64,000 nucleotides of DNA from Tragulus kanchil (GCA_022376925.1 JAIOJX010000024.1:166377608-166441607); one strand, 5' to 3'; shown: positions 1-11,840, counted from the first letter of the stretch. Notes: a model not told the origin generated them from the sequence alone. Translations and numbers: made by a program.

Positions 1-265
1 TGAAAACCTTGCAGGCTTTGATAACAGGTTGGAATAAGGCAAGTCCTTAGAAAGGATCCATGATCGGTTTAAAGATTTATCTGACCTTTATCCAAATCAC
101 CCTGGTCCAGAAATCTGGTTGGAAATCTCATCAGGAGAGCTTATATTTAAACTGTCTTTTAGTGGCAGCTTGCTGCCAGCTTCCTGGGATTCCAGGAGGC
201 ACTCTGCCTAGAGGCCAAGCCTGGGCCAGATTTCTAAGAGAGTTCATTTTCTCCCAAGCTTGGGG
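1..265 (+). repeat. Degraded partial third copy of the 1.1 kb unit A
   Basis: Positions 1-165 match 1108-1272 and 2205-2369. Beyond that the match degrades: an altered 'cctggg' patch, a missing block of about 60 bases, then a last match at 'aagagagttcattttctccc' near 240-265 before the sequence changes completely. The copy is noisy only at its end, like a low-quality read or contig end. Confidence 0.85.
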
Positions 266-1098
266 ACCTTTTAAACTTTAATGAGGATCTTAAGCAGTTA
301 CAAAGGGCTTGCTATTCTGAGACCACTGGGCTCCTCGTTCAAATGACAGGATGAAGTACCCCTCTGGAGACATAGTTCTCCCTTTGGCTGTATGTTGCAG
401 AGGAGCACTATATAATGATACGGTTTTTTTCTTTTTGGCCTTAAAAAACATTTGTCATTTTAAGAAAACACATTGTGGGATAAATACGAGGTGCTCAGCC
501 TCAGCACATCTGTTCCTCATTTGCGTAATTAGCAGAAACCACTAGCTGGGTCCAGAAGGAATGACCCCGGCCTGAGCCCCCGCCCCTCCCGGGTTTTCTG
601 CAGAGCACATCTGGAAGGGTGGGGGAGGGACTGCCAACCCGGTGAGATGGGCTCCCAGGTAACCAAAGCCACGAAGTCTTCCAAGCCTTGAGATAAGCTG
701 CACTCTTTCACGTCACTTTCCAGACTTTTCGTTATGCGTTTTCTTATATTGTTTTGACAGAACTAATGTTTTTCTAGCCTTGACAAGATAATTGTTTCCA
801 TATCACAGCAGAATTTAAAAAAAAAAAAAAAAAAAAAAAAGGCCCTGTATCTCACTGACAATGATAAATTGTCATCAGATAACATCAGAAGTACACAGTG
901 CCAGTAGTTGCATAGTTTCAAATGTGACTTTCCTAAATAGGGCTTCAACCAAACAGCTTCTTTTTTTTTCCCCTGTGGGGTTGTTCTGAGAGGGGGAGGG
1001 GGCTTATCTCTGGTCAGGGACAGTTTATCTTTATTAAAAGTCTTGATGGAACAAGGTACTTTTAAAATAGTACATAAATAGTACCCACGAACCCAAGG
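266..1098. other. Intronic/flanking sequence, single copy
   Basis: I see no gene or named repeat here. It contains a homopolymer A run (818-840) and a T run (960-970). ORFs in the stretch are short and lack any family motif. Confidence 0.6.
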
Positions 1099-1549
1099 TG
1101 GATTCCATGAAAACCTTGCAGGCTTTGATAACAGGTTGGAATAAGGCAAGTCCTTAGAAAGGATCCATGATCGGTTTAAAGATTTATCTGACCTTTATCC
1201 AAATCACCCTGGTCCAGAAATCTGGTTGGAAATCTCATCAGGAGAGCTTATATTTAAACTGTCTTTTTAGTGGCAGCTTGCTGCCAGCTTCCCGGGGATT
1301 CCAGGAGGTAGTCTGCCTAGAGGCAAGCCTGGCCTTTCTAAGGACCTAAGCTGTGGGGGACACTCTCTGCAGGACAAGCTCACTCGCTCTCAATAAGAGA
1401 GTTCATTTTCTCCCCGTCGTCACAGTGCACCGAATGTTTCTGAATGTTTCTTCCTTAGATTGCAAATAAAGCAAACACTGGCCTGATTAGGGGTTAGGAG
1501 AAGACAGTTTTCTTCTTAAAGATACAGCCTTTCTGTCAAAGGTCCCTGG

Positions 1550-1672
1550 AAACGGAAATGGCAACCCACTCCGGTATTCTTGCCTGGGAAACCCCATGGA
1601 CAGAGGAGCCCGGCGGGTCAGCGTCCGTGGGTTCTAAGAGTCAGACACAACTTAGCAACGAAACCACCACCG
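1550..1672 (+). mobile_element. Bov-A2/Bov-tA SINE fragment
   Basis: The block 'atggcaacccactcc', 'attcttgcctgggaaa', 'ccatggacagaggagcc', ending in a cagacacaactta-like tail, is the 3' half of the ruminant tRNA-Glu-derived Bov-tA/Bov-A2 SINE. A duplicate is at 2647-2769. Confidence 0.85.
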
Positions 1673-2646
1673 CCAGCCATTCTCTCCAGTCTGTAACAAT
1701 TCCAGTGGCCACTCATCAAGCAGAGCAGAAAGAGCACTGAAGAGAAAGTCAGAAAGCAGGGTGAGTTCTCGTCCCAGCCTTATCTCCTGTTGATCCTCAG
1801 CTCTTGGAGAACTCGGACTCCTCCTCTAGGAAATGAGGGTCTAGACACCGTGTCACTGACATTCCCCAACAGAGCAAAGATTCTAGATTTCAGCAAGGCA
1901 CACACTTTTCATTCTCTGTCCCCAGACGCTTCCAAAGGAAAGTCCACTCAGCAAAGCGAATGAATAGCGTCTGGCCCCTTCCCTAGCAGATGCTTTCCCA
2001 CGTGTCCAAAAACAATCACAACAGAGGCAAGGCACCGAGATGAAGCAAAGGAAAGTCCATAAAACCAAGCACAACCCAGCCTTCGGCCCATCGTCATCCA
2101 CCGAAGATGACCTAAATGCCACCATCTCACAAGCAGCAGTCCCCCCCAAGGTCTGCACACCACAGCTTGGATGGGCTTGCATATCTGCCCGGGCCTGGAT
2201 TCCATGAAAACCTTGCAGGCTTTGATAACAGGTTGGAATAAGGCAAGTCCTTAGAAAGGATCCATGATCGGTTTAAAGATTTATCTGACCTTTATCCAAA
2301 TCACCCTGGTCCAGAAATCTGGTTGGAAATCTCATCAGGAGAGCTTATATTTAAACTGTCTTTTTAGTGGCAGCTTGCTGCCAGCTTCCCGGGGATTCCA
2401 GGAGGTAGTCTGCCTAGAGGCAAGCCTGGCCTTTCTAAGGACCTAAGCTGTGGGGGACACTCTCTGCAGGACAAGCTCACTCGCTCTCAATAAGAGAGTT
2501 CATTTTCTCCCCGTCGTCACAGTGCACCGAATGTTTCTGAATGTTTCTTCCTTAGATTGCAAATAAAGCAAACACTGGCCTGATTAGGGGTTAGGAGAAG
2601 ACAGTTTTCTTCTTAAAGATACAGCCTTTCTGTCAAAGGTCCCTGG

Positions 2647-2769
2647 AAACGGAAATGGCAACCCACTCCGGTATTCTTGCCTGGGAAACCCCATGGACAG
2701 AGGAGCCCGGCGGGTCAGCGTCCGTGGGTTCTAAGAGTCAGACACAACTTAGCAACGAAACCACCACCG
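2647..2769 (+). mobile_element. Bov-A2/Bov-tA SINE fragment (duplicate)
   Basis: Same fragment as 1550-1672, carried by duplication D1. Confidence 0.85.
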
Positions 2770-3713
2770 CCAGCCATTCTCTCCAGTCTGTAACAATTCC
2801 AGTGGCCACTCATCAAGCAGAGCAGAAAGAGCACTGAAGAGAAAGTCAGAAAGCAGGGTGAGTTCTCGTCCCAGCCTTATCTCCTGTTGATCCTCAGCTC
2901 TTGGAGAACTCGGACTCCTCCTCTAGGAAATGAGGGTCTAGACACCGTGTCACTGACATTCCCCAACAGAGCAAAGATTCTAGATTTCAGCAAGGCACAC
3001 ACTTTTCATTCTCTGTCCCCAGACGCTTCCAAAGGAAAGTCCACTCAGCAAAGCGAATGAATAGCGTCTGGCCCCTTCCCTAGCAGATGCTTTCCCACGT
3101 GTCCAAAAACAATCACAACAGAGGCAAGGCACCGAGATGAAGCAAAGGAAAGTCCATAAAACCAAGCACAACCCAGCCTTCGGCCCATCGTCATCCACCG
3201 AAGATGACCTAAATGCCACCATCTCACAAGCAGCGAGGAGTCCCACCCACCCACCCTCGGAGGTCTGCACACCACAGCTTGGATGGGCTTGCATATCTGC
3301 CCCGGGCCACCTACCAGGAACCTACCAGAGCTCTCATCAGAGAACAAGAGCCTGGCTAAAGCGCATCAGGCCCCGAGAGACAGGCCGACGCCGTCAAGAA
3401 ACAGCACATGTCACTTGATTAAATAACTAAACTGGTGTCTTAAAAGTCAACAACATGTCTATGGACGCACATCTGTTTACGTGTGGTCCGATGTTTTAGG
3501 CTGCAGGGTGGATTATTTCAAAGCAGTCTGTTGAGGGATGCAGGGAAGAAATATTGAGATGCTTCTGAATCATGGTGAGATTGGACAGGGATGGCCCCAA
3601 GATACATCCCATCCATGACAAATTTAATTTTAAAAAGCTTTTGGTGGAAAAATAAGAGAAAGGTGACTATGGACTTATTCGACATCAGTTTCACATTAAC
3701 GAAAATAAAATTG

Positions 3714-3842
3714 TTCCCAGATTGTTAAGTTCCCCGAGGGCAAGAACTGCATCCCTCTGGTTCATTCTTGTGTCGCCCGAGGCCGAGAGAGAACTTGGCC
3801 CCAAAGTAGCACTCAGTTTATTCTTTGGAGATGAATGAGCAT
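3714..3842 (+). mobile_element. L2-like LINE 3' end (old)
   Basis: The pattern 'gttaagttccccgagggcaa', 'gaactgcatcc', then 'agcactcagttta' followed by a gatgaatga tail resembles the 3' end of the ancient L2 LINE. It is diverged; there is no coding capacity. Confidence 0.6.
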
Positions 3843-4514
3843 TCGGAGACTATAGGTTCTGTGTTAAGAGGAAGTGAGTCTCCCTCTTGTGAAAATTAAA
3901 GGAGTGACTACAGAGCAGGCCTGCCAAAGAGGGGCCTCTGCACCCATGCCTGCTGTTACTTCAGTTGCTGGGTGCTGGAGGTTTTATTACTACTGGCTCC
4001 ATTTCACTCTGGAGCTTTCAGTTCCGCTGAAGCAATTTAGGAGAAAGATGGCGGGGGTGGAAACACCTATGACGGCCAAGTTTCATTAACAGTCTGAAAG
4101 TAAGCAGCTTTCTACTGGGCTCTAGAGGCTAAGAAAGCCTATCCCCCAACATGTGGCTTTGGAGACCCAGGCCAACTCAGTGAGTTCAGTGGGCAAGAAA
4201 GTGTCACTGCAAAAATGTCCCCTATTGAAACATTCTCATTCTCTGTAGCCTCGTGTCTGTCCCAAATATGTTGTTTTCTTTTCACTTGCCTCATTTACAG
4301 AAAATTGTCCTTAGAAAAACAGGGCTAACAAAAAAATAATTTTTTTTTCAGTTAAACCTGTTGTTAATCAGGAGTTTCTAGTGAAAAACAAGGAATGGAA
4401 AAGAGACCATGAGCCCAACCAATTCAAATTCCGTGTTCAAGGTGCCCTCACAGCCAGTTCTTAGTGATACGAACACACCAGCCGGTGCACACACGGGTGG
4501 GGCGGGCGGGCGTG
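3843..4514. other. Intronic/flanking sequence
   Basis: No recognisable gene or repeat family was seen. ORFs here are short and carry no motif. Confidence 0.5.
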
Positions 4515-4702
4515 TGTGCTCCGTCCCTCAGTCATTCGGTCCAGGACCCCAAGGCTCCAGCCAACCAGGCTCCTCTGTCCATGGGCTTGTCCAGGCAAGA
4601 ATACGAACGTGGGCTGACACTTCCTTCCTGACCCGGGAATCTAACCTGCATCTCTTGTACTGGCAGGCATATTCTTTACTGCTGCACCACATGGGAAGCC
4701 CA
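4515..4702 (-). mobile_element. Bov-tA SINE, minus orientation
   Basis: In reverse complement the block begins 'gggcttcccatgtgg' and runs through 'tgcaggttagattcccggg' (B-box region) to 'gcctggttgg'. This is a diverged Bov-tA SINE. It explains the long ORFs on both strands here. Confidence 0.8.
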
Positions 4703-4954
4703 GTATGGGGCGGGGGAACACCAGCATTTCCATCTTTGCAGCAGTATAACATTCATTCTAGAAGATACATCTTGCTGTATACAGTAAGAAATAAAATGCA
4801 GTTTTTTAAAGGTATTTCTGAGTAAGTTGATTTTGAGTGGAATTTTAGAAATATTAAAAAGATTTTATATTCCACTAACTTCAGGTCTGTTGGAAAGTGT
4901 TCTGGTGTGACAGGAGGGTTTGCCTCCTTTTAATCTAACATCAGATACCTTCAC

Positions 4955-5096
4955 TTCCCAGATGGCACAGTGATAAACACTCCCCTTGCCGACGCAGGAG
5001 ATTCAAAAGATGGGGGTTCAATCCCTGGGTGGGAAGATGCCCTGGAGAAGATGGTAACCCACTCTGGTAGTCATGCCTGGGAAATTCCATGGAGGA
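4955..5096 (+). mobile_element. Bov-tA SINE, 5' part, interrupted
   Basis: The run 'cttcacttcccagatggcac', 'gacgcaggagattcaaaag', 'ggttcaatccctgggtggga', 'gggaaattccatgga' is a Bov-tA SINE. It stops abruptly where an L1 5'-end-like sequence begins. The remaining SINE half appears at 7040-7118. A duplicate is at 6039-6180. Confidence 0.8.
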
Positions 5097-5842
5097 GAGA
5101 CCAAGACGGTGGAGTAGAAGGACGGGTACTCATCTGCTCCTGTGAAAACGCCAGAATTGCAACTAGCTGCTGAAACACCATCGACAGGAGGAGGTTGGAT
5201 CTGACCACAAAAAAAGATACCCCACAACCAAGAGCAAAGGAGAAGTTACAACAAGACAGTAGGAGGGGCACAATTACGCTTTTAAAAATCAAACCTCAAA
5301 CCTGCTAGAGAGACTGGATGGGCACAAGCATGCAACGCCTCTTAGACACCAAGACCCAGGAAAGGAGCCGTGACTCCCACCAGAGACTGAGCCAGACCTG
5401 CGTTTGAGGGTCCAAGGGCCTCCGTGGGTTAGAAGTGACCCCGAGCACTCCTCAGAAAGATGGCTTTGCGCTTAATTCCTCTTGAAGGAGGTGGTCATTA
5501 ACCAGAGCATCAAGCTGCCAAGCAGGCCTGGGGAAACAGACTGCACACCGGGATCCAGAGAGAGGAACGGTGACCCCACACGAGACTAAGCCAGACTCCC
5601 CTCTGAGTGTTCTGAAGCCTGTGGTGGTGGCAGAGGTGGACGGTGGCCTGCAGGATCAGGGCCAGGGACACCGCGGCAGGGCTCCTGATAGAGCATGAGG
5701 GAACAGGTCCTTGGGGAGAGGGTTGCCATTACCCCACCATAGTTTGGTTTCAAGTCAGACTACAGGCAGGGAACATAGCAAAGGCATCAAGCCCACGGGC
5801 TTCAGAGAGGGAGCACTGACTCCAAGACACCACACTGCCAGA
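5095..5842 (+). mobile_element. L1 5'UTR-like sequence
   Basis: It starts 'gagaccaagacggtggag', like the 5' end of ruminant L1, followed by L1-like 'cgacaggaggaggt' and 'aaaaagataccccacaacc' stretches and GC-rich leader sequence. There are no intact L1 ORFs. A duplicate is at 6179-6926, after which the element continues to about 7042. Confidence 0.65.
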
Positions 5843-6038
5843 AAAAGGAACATGCCAAAATCTAGAATAACATTCAGGTATTTTAAAGGAAAAAATTTTT
5901 TCTGAGTAAGTTGATTTTGAGTGGAATTTTAGAAATATTAAAAAGATTTTATATTCCACTAACTTCAGGTCTGTTGGAAAGTGTTCTGGTGTGACAGGAG
6001 GGTTTGACTCCTTTTAATCTAACATCAGATACCTTCAC

Positions 6039-6180
6039 TTCCCAGATGGCACAGTGATAAACACTCCCCTTGCCGACGCAGGAGATTCAAAAGATGGGGG
6101 TTCAATCCCTGGGTGGGAAGATGCCCTGGAGAAGATGGTAACCCACTCTGGTAGTCATGCCTGGGAAATTCCATGGAGGA
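6039..6180 (+). mobile_element. Bov-tA SINE, 5' part (duplicate)
   Basis: Copy of 4955-5096 carried by duplication D2. Confidence 0.8.
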
Positions 6181-7042
6181 GAGACCAAGACGGTGGAGTA
6201 GAAGGACGGGTACTCATCTGCTCCTGTGAAAACGCCAGAATTGCAACTAGCTGCTGAAACACCATCGACAGGAGGAGGTTGGATCTGACCACAAAAAAAG
6301 ATACCCCACAACCAAGAGCAAAGGAGAAGTTACAACAAGACAGTAGGAGGGGCACAATTACGCTTTTAAAAATCAAACCTCAAACCTGCTAGAGAGACTG
6401 GATGGGCACAAGCATGCAACGCCTCTTAGACACCAAGACCCAGGAAAGGAGCCGTGACTCCCACCAGAGACTGAGCCAGACCTGCGTTTGAGGGTCCAAG
6501 GGCCTCCGTGGGTTAGAAGTGACCCCGAGCACTCCTCAGAAAGATGGCTTTGCGCTTAATTCCTCTTGAAGGAGGTGGTCATTAACCAGAGCATCAAGCT
6601 GCCAAGCAGGCCTGGGGAAACAGACTGCACACCGGGATCCAGAGAGAGGAACGGTGACCCCACACGAGACTAAGCCAGACTCCCCTCTGAGTGTTCTGAA
6701 GCCTGTGGTGGTGGCAGAGGTGGACGGTGGCCTGCAGGATCAGGGCCAGGGACACCGCGGCAGGGCTCCTGATAGAGCATGAGGGAACAGGTCCTTGGGG
6801 AGAGGGTTGCCATTACCCCACCATAGTTTGGTTTCAAGTCAGACTACAGGCAGGGAACATAGCAAAGGCATCAAGCCCACGGGCTTCAGAGAGGGAGCAC
6901 TGACTCCAAGACACCACACTGCCAGAGAACACCTAACACTAGAGAGCGTTAAACAGTGAGAACACCCACAAAGGCAAGCCCTTGTCTACAAGCCCTGGCA
7001 GCACCCGACCACCTGCAGCATCCTGAATAAGACGCTCATCCT
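6179..7042 (+). mobile_element. L1 5'UTR-like sequence (duplicate, with continuation)
   Basis: Copy of 5095-5842. Past 6926 the unit continues uniquely through 'gagaacacctaacacta' and 'ctacaagccctggcagcacc' until SINE sequence resumes near 7043. Confidence 0.6.
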
Positions 7043-7118
7043 GGGAGATTCCATGAACAGAGGAGCCTGGTGGGCTACAATCCATAGGGTCACAAGGAGT
7101 TGGACATGACTGAGCACA
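7040..7118 (+). mobile_element. Bov-A2/Bov-tA SINE, 3' part
   Basis: The block 'gggagattccatgaacagag', 'gagcctggtgggctacaatc', 'gttggacatgactgagcac' is the 3' half of a Bov-tA SINE. Its start overlaps in sequence with the end of the 5' half at about 5079-5093, suggesting one SINE split by the L1-like insert. Confidence 0.8.
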
Positions 7119-7784
7119 CACACAGACTTACACCTTTACACAAACCAGCCCCTGAATCCCAGCAGGTAGCCAGACTTTCAGGGCTCCAGACCTCCGCTTA
7201 ATTTTGAAAATATTCATATAGTCACTTGGGATTTCATGGAGCCTCTGAAATCACACCAGATCCTCACAGTTGTCTCCTTTTTCCCTTGCTCTCCAATTAA
7301 GTTCAAATACAGTACTTCTATCAGACATATTTGTGCGTATCTCTAGTTTCCAATGAGAAAATGAGTACTAGGTGGGTAGGAACCTGTTCTATTCATGATT
7401 TTCTCTTCTCAAGTTGGCAAACAGCATTCTTACTAGCAATTTGACAGTGTCGTGTGACTCATGGCTATGGGCACAGGATGAATCACTCAATTCAAAATGA
7501 CAAAAATTTAAATGTTTATAAAATCAGAGTAAACAATTTGCAATAAATGCATATTTCAGAATATTATTAAGAAAAATAACATTTTTGAAGAATGTAAAAC
7601 AAAAGGAATTTCTCAAAATGTGTTCATGCACACCTACGACTAATCCAGGCTGATGTGTGGCAGTCACCAACGCAACTCCATGAAAGCAAAATAAATAAAT
7701 AAAAATAAACACATTTTTCTAAAAAGAGAATAAGACCAAAAGGAACAATTTCTCTATCAAAAAAAATAAAATAAAATGGAAGTT
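7119..7784. other. Intronic/flanking sequence
   Basis: AT-rich sequence with no recognised gene or repeat. Confidence 0.5.
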
Positions 7785-8008
7785 TTTCTGTGCCCCAGTG
7801 TTCATCGCAGCACTCTATACAATAGCGAGAACATGGAAACCACCTATATGTCCATCAACAAATGAATGGATAAACAAGCGATGGTATATATATATACAAA
7901 GGAATATTTCTCCGCTGTCAAAAGAAATGCAGAAGAATCCATCCTAATGAGGTCTGGATAAATCTAGAACCTATTATACAAAGTGAAGTAAGTCAAAAAG
8001 AAAAGGAC
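7785..8008 (+). mobile_element. L1 LINE 3'-region fragment
   Basis: The phrases 'gtgttcatcgcagcactcta', 'acaatagcgagaacatggaa', 'tgtccatcaacaaatgaatg' and 'gaacctattatacaaagtga' are the well-known L1 ORF2/3' end. The frame is not open. A CHR-type SINE follows directly. Confidence 0.85.
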
Positions 8009-8344
8009 AGGGCTTCCCCTGGTGGTCCAGTGGGTAAGGACGCCGCCTTGCAATGCAAGGGGCGCCGGTTCGATCCCTGGCCTGGGAAGATCCCACGTGC
8101 CGCGGAGCGGCTGGACCGATGTGTCCAATCACCGAGCCGGAGCCCTGGAGCACATGCGCCCAGAGCCGGTGCTCTGTGACAACAGGGGCCACAGCGATGG
8201 GAGGCCCACATGGGCCAAAGAACAAAGACGGATGAAAATAGAGAAATGAAAGACCAATGGAAGTGGCCCGCCCACTCCCCTCCCTCTCCAACCTGACCCC
8301 CGCCCAAAATAAATAAATAAATGAATCTTTAAAAAAAAAAAAAA
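8009..8344 (+). mobile_element. CHR-type tRNA-derived SINE with A-rich tail
   Basis: It opens 'gggcttcccctggtggtcc', has a tRNA B-box-like 'ggttcgatccctgg', and ends 'gaccaatggaagtgg' plus poly-A (8331-8344). Overlapping ORFs on both strands come from this element, which recurs in diverged form at six other places in the window. Confidence 0.85.
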
Positions 8345-8740
8345 GACTAAGGGAGCTTACATGGGGGCTGTGCATCAGCCTGCGGGTTAGGACGGGGGGA
8401 TAAGGAAAGGAATACAACATTGTAAAACAACCAAACCCCAATAAAAAATAAATAAATACATACACAAGATGGAAGTTTCTGAGAGAGGACCATAAATAGA
8501 TATTCTTCTAGGACTTCATGCATGTTGCTTGGAAAAAACAGGGTGCTATGTCAAGTGAGTTTGGGTCATAACACCAAATTCCATTGATTCTAAGATGCTG
8601 CTTTATTGTCAGGGATACCACTGTTGATGCAAAAATTATGCCAAAGTGGAGGTCTAATATTCTCATAAAGCTAAGGCAGCAAAGGACTGAATCTTTAGTG
8701 TGAGAGTAAAGAAGAAATAAATCTTTCCACAGAAAGGGAC

Positions 8741-11133
8741 TGCAAGGAAGCTCGCCTGTGTCCACCTTGGCACCAACTGAAAAGAGAAACAAAACACGAA
8801 AACTTGAATCTCAGATGGCATTCAGAATATGCCATCTAAATTCAAAAAACTCCTGAACCAGAGAGAAAGCTCTCAGGTGGGCAGTGTCCCCGGGGCACTG
8901 GCAGATGCCACACATAAGCTCTCTAGAGAAAAGAGACTTCGGGAGTGATGTCATCATAGGTTTTTCCCAGCTGCAGTCCCCCTCACAAGAAGACCACCCA
9001 GCAACTCTCCACAGCCAAGACAGCGCTGTGAAACCCCCAAACGGGCAGCGAGCCTTCCACTGGATGAGAGAGACCAAGGAGGGTCACACGAGAAGGGAAG
9101 GAGGAACGAGGACTGCCTGCGTCGCCTCTCCTCCAGGCTGGGACGGCACTGCCCCAGAAAGGCCCCTCGGGGCCTATGGGTTCCCCTGCGGGAGAGAGAG
9201 AGCCCCAAATGGGTCAGAGAGGCCCAGAGGGACAGGGCCCACAGCAATCAGCACTCGGCAGCCCTGAGGCAGGGAAGCCTGGCAGGGGCGCTGCCCATGT
9301 GCAGAGCTGAGTCAGTCACTCCTGGTCAGGGGCCTCGTTTGGTCCAGGCAGTTCTGCCCGGTATGGGTGCCAGTCCACAAGCTCTATTTCCTGTGTCGTC
9401 TGCTCTGTGGTCTCACCTGGGCAGAGAAGACGACGTACAACCCCACCCAGCTGCTGAGTATATCCTCCAGCACCCCCAGGAAGCCTGGCCAGGGAACCCA
9501 CGTGGCCAGGGAGCGCGCCATCCTACGGCCCTGGTCATCCGGACGCCCAGGTCAGAAGGCCTGCCCAGCTCTTAAGGATGGTCCCTGCGCCCCCAGGACA
9601 GTCTCTCTCCGGGGAATCAGAATGGTGCACCCGGGCAGCCTCAAGGCCCAGCCTGCAGTGCTACCCAGTCAAGGACGCCAGTTCTGGAGTGCCACCCTGA
9701 ACAGAGCCCAGCATACAGAGCTGCCCAGTTGCTAAACACTGCCTGCGGTCCAGCCTGGTAAGGGAGCGCAGCCCACCCAACCATGAAACAGAGCCTGTAG
9801 GTCCGATGAGGGACCCCAGACAGGCACCCAGTCCAACTTTGGGACACACCCCTTGGTCCCACCTCATCACAGAGCACAGCCTCAGGTTCCATAGAGCCTA
9901 AAGTCCTGCATGTGGTCTGCAAAACGCATCGAGAAAAGAAGGAGTAAATCAAATGCAAGGAAGCTCGCCTGTGTCCACCTTGGCACCAACTGAAAAGAGA
10001 AACAAAACACGAAAACTTGAATCTCAGATGGCATTCAGAATATGCCATCTAAATTCAAAAAACTCCTGAACCAGAGAGAAAGCTCTCAGGTGGGCAGTGT
10101 CCCCGGGGCACTGGCAGATGCCACACATAAGCTCTCTAGAGAAAAGAGACTTCGGGAGTGATGTCATCATAGGTTTTTCCCAGCTGCAGTCCCCCTCACA
10201 AGAAGACCACCCAGCAACTCTCCACAGCCAAGACAGCGCTGTGAAACCCCCAAACGGGCAGCGAGCCTTCCACTGGATGAGAGAGACCAAGGAGGGTCAC
10301 ACGAGAAGGGAAGGAGGAACGAGGACTGCCTGCGTCGCCTCTCCTCCAGGCTGGGACGGCACTGCCCCAGAAAGGCCCCTCGGGGCCTATGGGTTCCCCT
10401 GCGGGAGAGAGAGAGCCCCAAATGGGTCAGAGAGGCCCAGAGGGACAGGGCCCACAGCAATCAGCACTCGGCAGCCCTGAGGCAGGGAAGCCTGGCAGGG
10501 GCGCTGCCCATGTGCAGAGCTGAGTCAGTCACTCCTGGTCAGGGGCCTCGTTTGGTCCAGGCAGTTCTGCCCGGTATGGGTGCCAGTCCACAAGCTCTAT
10601 TTCCTGTGTCGTCTGCTCTGTGGTCTCACCTGGGCAGAGAAGACGACGTACAACCCCACCCAGCTGCTGAGTATATCCTCCAGCACCCCCAGGAAGCCTG
10701 GCCAGGGAACCCACGTGGCCAGGGAGCGCGCCATCCTACGGCCCTGGTCATCCGGACGCCCAGGTCAGAAGGCCTGCCCAGCTCTTAAGGATGGTCCCTG
10801 CGCCCCCAGGACAGTCTCTCTCCGGGGAATCAGAATGGTGCACCCGGGCAGCCTCAAGGCCCAGCCTGCAGTGCTACCCAGTCAAGGACGCCAGTTCTGG
10901 AGTGCCACCCTGAACAGAGCCCAGCATACAGAGCTGCCCAGTTGCTAAACACTGCCTGCGGTCCAGCCTGGTAAGGGAGCGCAGCCCACCCAACCATGAA
11001 ACAGAGCCTGTAGGTCCTACCCGATGAGGGACCCCAGACAGGCACCCAGTCCAACTTTGGGACACACCCCTTGGTCCCACCTCATCACAGAGCACAGCCT
11101 CAGGTTCCATAGAGCCTAAAGTCCTGCATGTGG
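8741..11133 (+). repeat. Tandem ~1.2 kb duplication D3
   Basis: Copy 1 is 8741-9925 and copy 2 is 9954-11133 (offset 1,213, the largest in the window). Copy 2 has 4 extra bases near 11018 ('gtcctacccgatg' against 'gtccgatg'). Copy 1 ends in an unrelated linker (9926-9953). Confidence 0.95.
8890..9925 (+). mobile_element. GC-rich L1 5'UTR-like sequence
   Basis: This GC-rich stretch carries loosely repeated 'cagcctg...' and 'ccagtc...' modules (about 9640-9900), as in ruminant L1 leader sequences. After its second copy it runs into ORF1-upstream-like text at 11330-11560. The ORFs visible on both strands are a by-product of high GC content and show no protein motif. Confidence 0.55.
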
Positions 11134-11600
11134 CTCTGCACAAACGCAGAGTCCAGCCTGTAGCACCATCTAACCAGGAAACACAGTCTGCGAGATCGCG
11201 ACCGTGAGCCCTCACAGGAGCCCGGCCGGCGGCAGCTCTCTGACCTTGGCGCACAGGCAGGGCCTTCACCCCACCCCAGGCCCTGGCCCGACAGCTGCTG
11301 CCAGCTGACCCACTCAGCACCCCAAGCTGAAGGAGATCAATGAGGCGTCTGACAAGGAATTCAGAATAATCCTGTTGAGGAATTTCAGTGACCTCTAAGA
11401 CCACAGCAACTAGCATTAAGAAAATCATCCATTAAAAAAAAAAGGAGAAATTCAACAAAGAAATGGAAACCATCAAAACAGACAAAAATCCTACAGCTAG
11501 AGAATGAAATGACTGGAGATGTCAACAGAATGCATCAACAACAGACTCAAGCAAGTGAGGAAAGAGTCAGTTAAGTAGAACATAGGTCATTTGAAATTAT
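10103..11600 (+). mobile_element. L1 5'UTR/ORF1-start-like sequence (second copy and continuation)
   Basis: This is the second copy of the GC-rich leader, continuing through 'gacaaggaattcagaataat' and 'gagaaattcaacaaagaaat', phrases typical of the region around the start of L1 ORF1. No intact ORF1 is present; sequence then jumps to L1 3'-end-like DNA. Confidence 0.6.
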
Positions 11601-11840
11601 GCAGTCAAATTCAAAGAAATAGAATGTAGGATGGTGATTTCCATGGGCTGGAGAGAGAGGAAATGGGGAGCTTTCAATGGATATAGAGGCTCAGTTTCAT
11701 AAGATGAAAAAGATCTGAAGGTCTGTTGCATAACAATGTGAATGTACTATACTGTATTGTACACTTAAAATGGTCAAAACAGTAAATTTTATGTTGGTGT
11801 CTTAGCACAGTTAAAAATGTTTTAAAATTATTTTTAAAAA
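11600..11840 (+). mobile_element. L1 3'-end-like fragment
   Basis: The block with 'aacaatgtgaatgtacta', 'gtacacttaaaatggtc' and 'agtaaattttatgttg' resembles a mammalian-wide L1 3' end. If continuous with 10103-11600, the element is internally deleted. Confidence 0.6.

Larger units (their letters stand above)
1099..3308 (+). repeat. Tandem ~1.1 kb duplication D1
   Basis: Copy 1 is 1099-2195 and copy 2 is 2196-3308 (offset 1,097). They are near-identical except close to the end of copy 1: about 2138-2152 is garbled and shorter than 3229-3258. Each copy includes a Bov-A2-like SINE fragment. Confidence 0.95.
4815..6926 (+). repeat. Tandem ~1.08 kb duplication D2
   Basis: Copy 1 is 4815-5842 and copy 2 is 5899-6926 (offset 1,084). 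A 56-base linker (5843-5898), absent at the end of copy 2, separates them. Copies differ at only one or two positions (for example 'ggtttgcctcc' against 'ggtttgactcc'). Confidence 0.95.

Noticed and set aside
8022..8249. Overlapping ORFs on both strands (also near 27813-28164, 36285-36546, 42202-42578 and 54494-54754) that look like a repeated protein family
   Set aside because: They are translations of CHR-type SINEs; similarity between them reflects the shared repeat, not a gene family.
8811..11428. ORFs up to 184 codons in the GC-rich stretch
   Set aside because: Open frames occur on both strands, with no domain, no splice logic and L1-leader composition. They are GC-driven chance ORFs repeated by D3.
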